Positions 62,814 through 64,000 of a DNA stretch of 64,000 nucleotides are shown here, piece after piece. Location of the stretch: the NCBI RefSeq assembly GCF_041296385.1, contig NC_091023.1, positions 26,785,924-26,849,923 on the forward strand. The letters run 5' to 3'. A program made the position numbers and the translations under genes. Position 1 is the first letter of the stretch; each line of letters starts with the position of its first letter. The notes under the pieces are model-generated. The model had not been told where the DNA came from, searched no databases, and was given only the letters and a program-made list of their open reading frames with translations. This DNA is from Aphelocoma coerulescens. Lineage: Eukaryota > Chordata > Aves > Passeriformes > Corvidae.

Positions 62814-64000
62814 GTAACACCAAAGATACTCTTACTTTGTTCAAGAGCTTTTAGTTGAATGCATCCAAATTTTTAACAAGTACAATTAGTAGCTCTGTTA
62901 CTTTATGTCAAGACTAACTATGGTTTTACAGAAGGGTAACCAAAAAGCTAATATGAATAGATAATTTCATTTTTTTTCTTGAAACTAGCACTGAACAGAA
63001 CATGGAATGGCCATCAGTCAGAAGTTACAGACCTGACATCTTTTTTTAATAGTCATGTAAGGGCCAGATTCTGTTCTGTGTCTATCCATAAGCAATTAGG
63101 GCAACTAACACCGATTCATTTGCAGTTTAACTTGGTTTGCATAGGAGACCATGTTCATACTTCACTGAAGATAAAGGCAGAACATATGAAGTTGTTCTTG
63201 ACTCCAATCCCAGCTCTCTTAATTTGCACCCTTTGCCTTTTAGTTAAAATAAAATGACATTCACATCTTACATGAATACCTCTGATCTGAAGACTTTCCA
63301 GAGTTGGTTATTTGTGGGTGTTTTGCTTATTCTTCTATTTCTTAAGTTTCAGCTGTATATAATGACTCATATTGTACAAAGTTTTAAGAATTGTGTTTCA
63401 TCTGTTACAGACAAGTCCACTGGTGATGTTGTGTTTGCATGGCATATTAATCGGATTCCTTAGTGAAAAACAAAATAACCTGTTTCTCTCAGAAACAGCA
63501 TGAAAGAAGTATACTTTATCAAGAAACATATCATTATTTGTGGCCTTGCAAATGCTGCAGTTGACAGTTCTAAGTACCTTTAAAAATGGCAACTTTCACA
63601 AGATTAAGGTGGTGGTCTCTGACATGGGCAGTGGTCTCAAGTCTTTTGTTAGCTTCTCCTTTACCATCAGGAGCTCATGACAGAGGTGGGTGTGAGAACA
63701 GAGTGAGGATATCTGGTACAAGCTTAGTCATTATTGTCATTATGCTAACAACATGTTTAGCTATTTTTACTCTCCTTGGCTCTATTCTTGATTCAAGATG
63801 AGCAAATCAGGCTTCAAAACAGTTGTGCCATTAACACAAGGGCTGGTTTTCCTGCTTCGCTGACTTTGAAACCTGTACATTCACAGCACCTGCAGCTGTG
63901 CCGTACTCAATCAAGACTTCTGCTTACTGTGCCCAGTACCACCCTTCCCCTATGGTGTTTGTTGAAGCTCCACGTTGCATGAAGCAGTACAGCATCCCTT
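62814..64000 (+). other. WWTR1: WWTR1 intron 3, beginning
   Basis: Sequence after the GTAACA donor. The next expected WWTR1 exon (continuing the coiled coil) is not found before the edge. Confidence 0.8.

Noticed and set aside
1..64000. CRISPR arrays, phage, operons, tRNA or rRNA genes
   Set aside because: The window is vertebrate intron and exon sequence; no regularly spaced repeats and no recognisable structural RNA gene were seen.

Overview
The window is vertebrate nuclear DNA, almost certainly from a songbird. It carries split genes with GT-AG (and one GC-AG) introns, CpG-rich promoters in an AT-rich background, CR1 LINE fragments typical of birds, and three retroviral LTRs that match LTR families I know from passerine genomes. 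Species and chromosome cannot be read from the sequence; the gene order matches the RNF13 / COMMD2 / WWTR1 neighbourhood (human 3q25.1, avian chromosome 9 equivalent).

Layout. On the minus strand, positions 1 to about 10.4 kb hold the 5' part of RNF13: a non-coding first exon in a CpG island near 10.4 kb, the start-codon exon at 4674-4801 and the next coding exon at 1714-1794; the rest lies off the left edge. About 1.4 kb away and divergent, COMMD2 is complete on the plus strand (five coding exons, 11842-14719, 199 residues, polyadenylation signal at 15536). A 6 kb spacer with an ERVL-like solo LTR follows. WWTR1 (TAZ) then starts in a second strong CpG island at 21695 and runs off the right edge: coding exons at 21695-22083, 48517-48653 and 62623-62813, separated by introns of 26.4 and 14.0 kb. 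These give the first 239 residues, with the TEAD-binding segment, three LATS phosphorylation motifs, the WW domain and the start of the coiled coil.

The genes are not an operon and do not act in one pathway: RNF13 is an endolysosomal E3 ubiquitin ligase, COMMD2 a Commander-complex subunit, and WWTR1 the Hippo-pathway coactivator. Most remaining sequence is intron or spacer with no gene I can support.

The most interesting observations are a near-identical 55-bp copy of the WWTR1 exon 3 splice acceptor and exon start lying 1.46 kb upstream of the real one (a potential decoy or poison exon); a retroviral LTR with attached primer-binding site in the same orientation as RNF13 and only 30 bp past one of its splice donors; a GC-AG intron in COMMD2; a small minus-strand unit between RNF13 and COMMD2 that looks like an mRNA 3' end; two diverged local duplications; and the absence of room for ANKUB1, which I recall lying between COMMD2 and RNF13 in mammals. 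I found no wholly new biological system.
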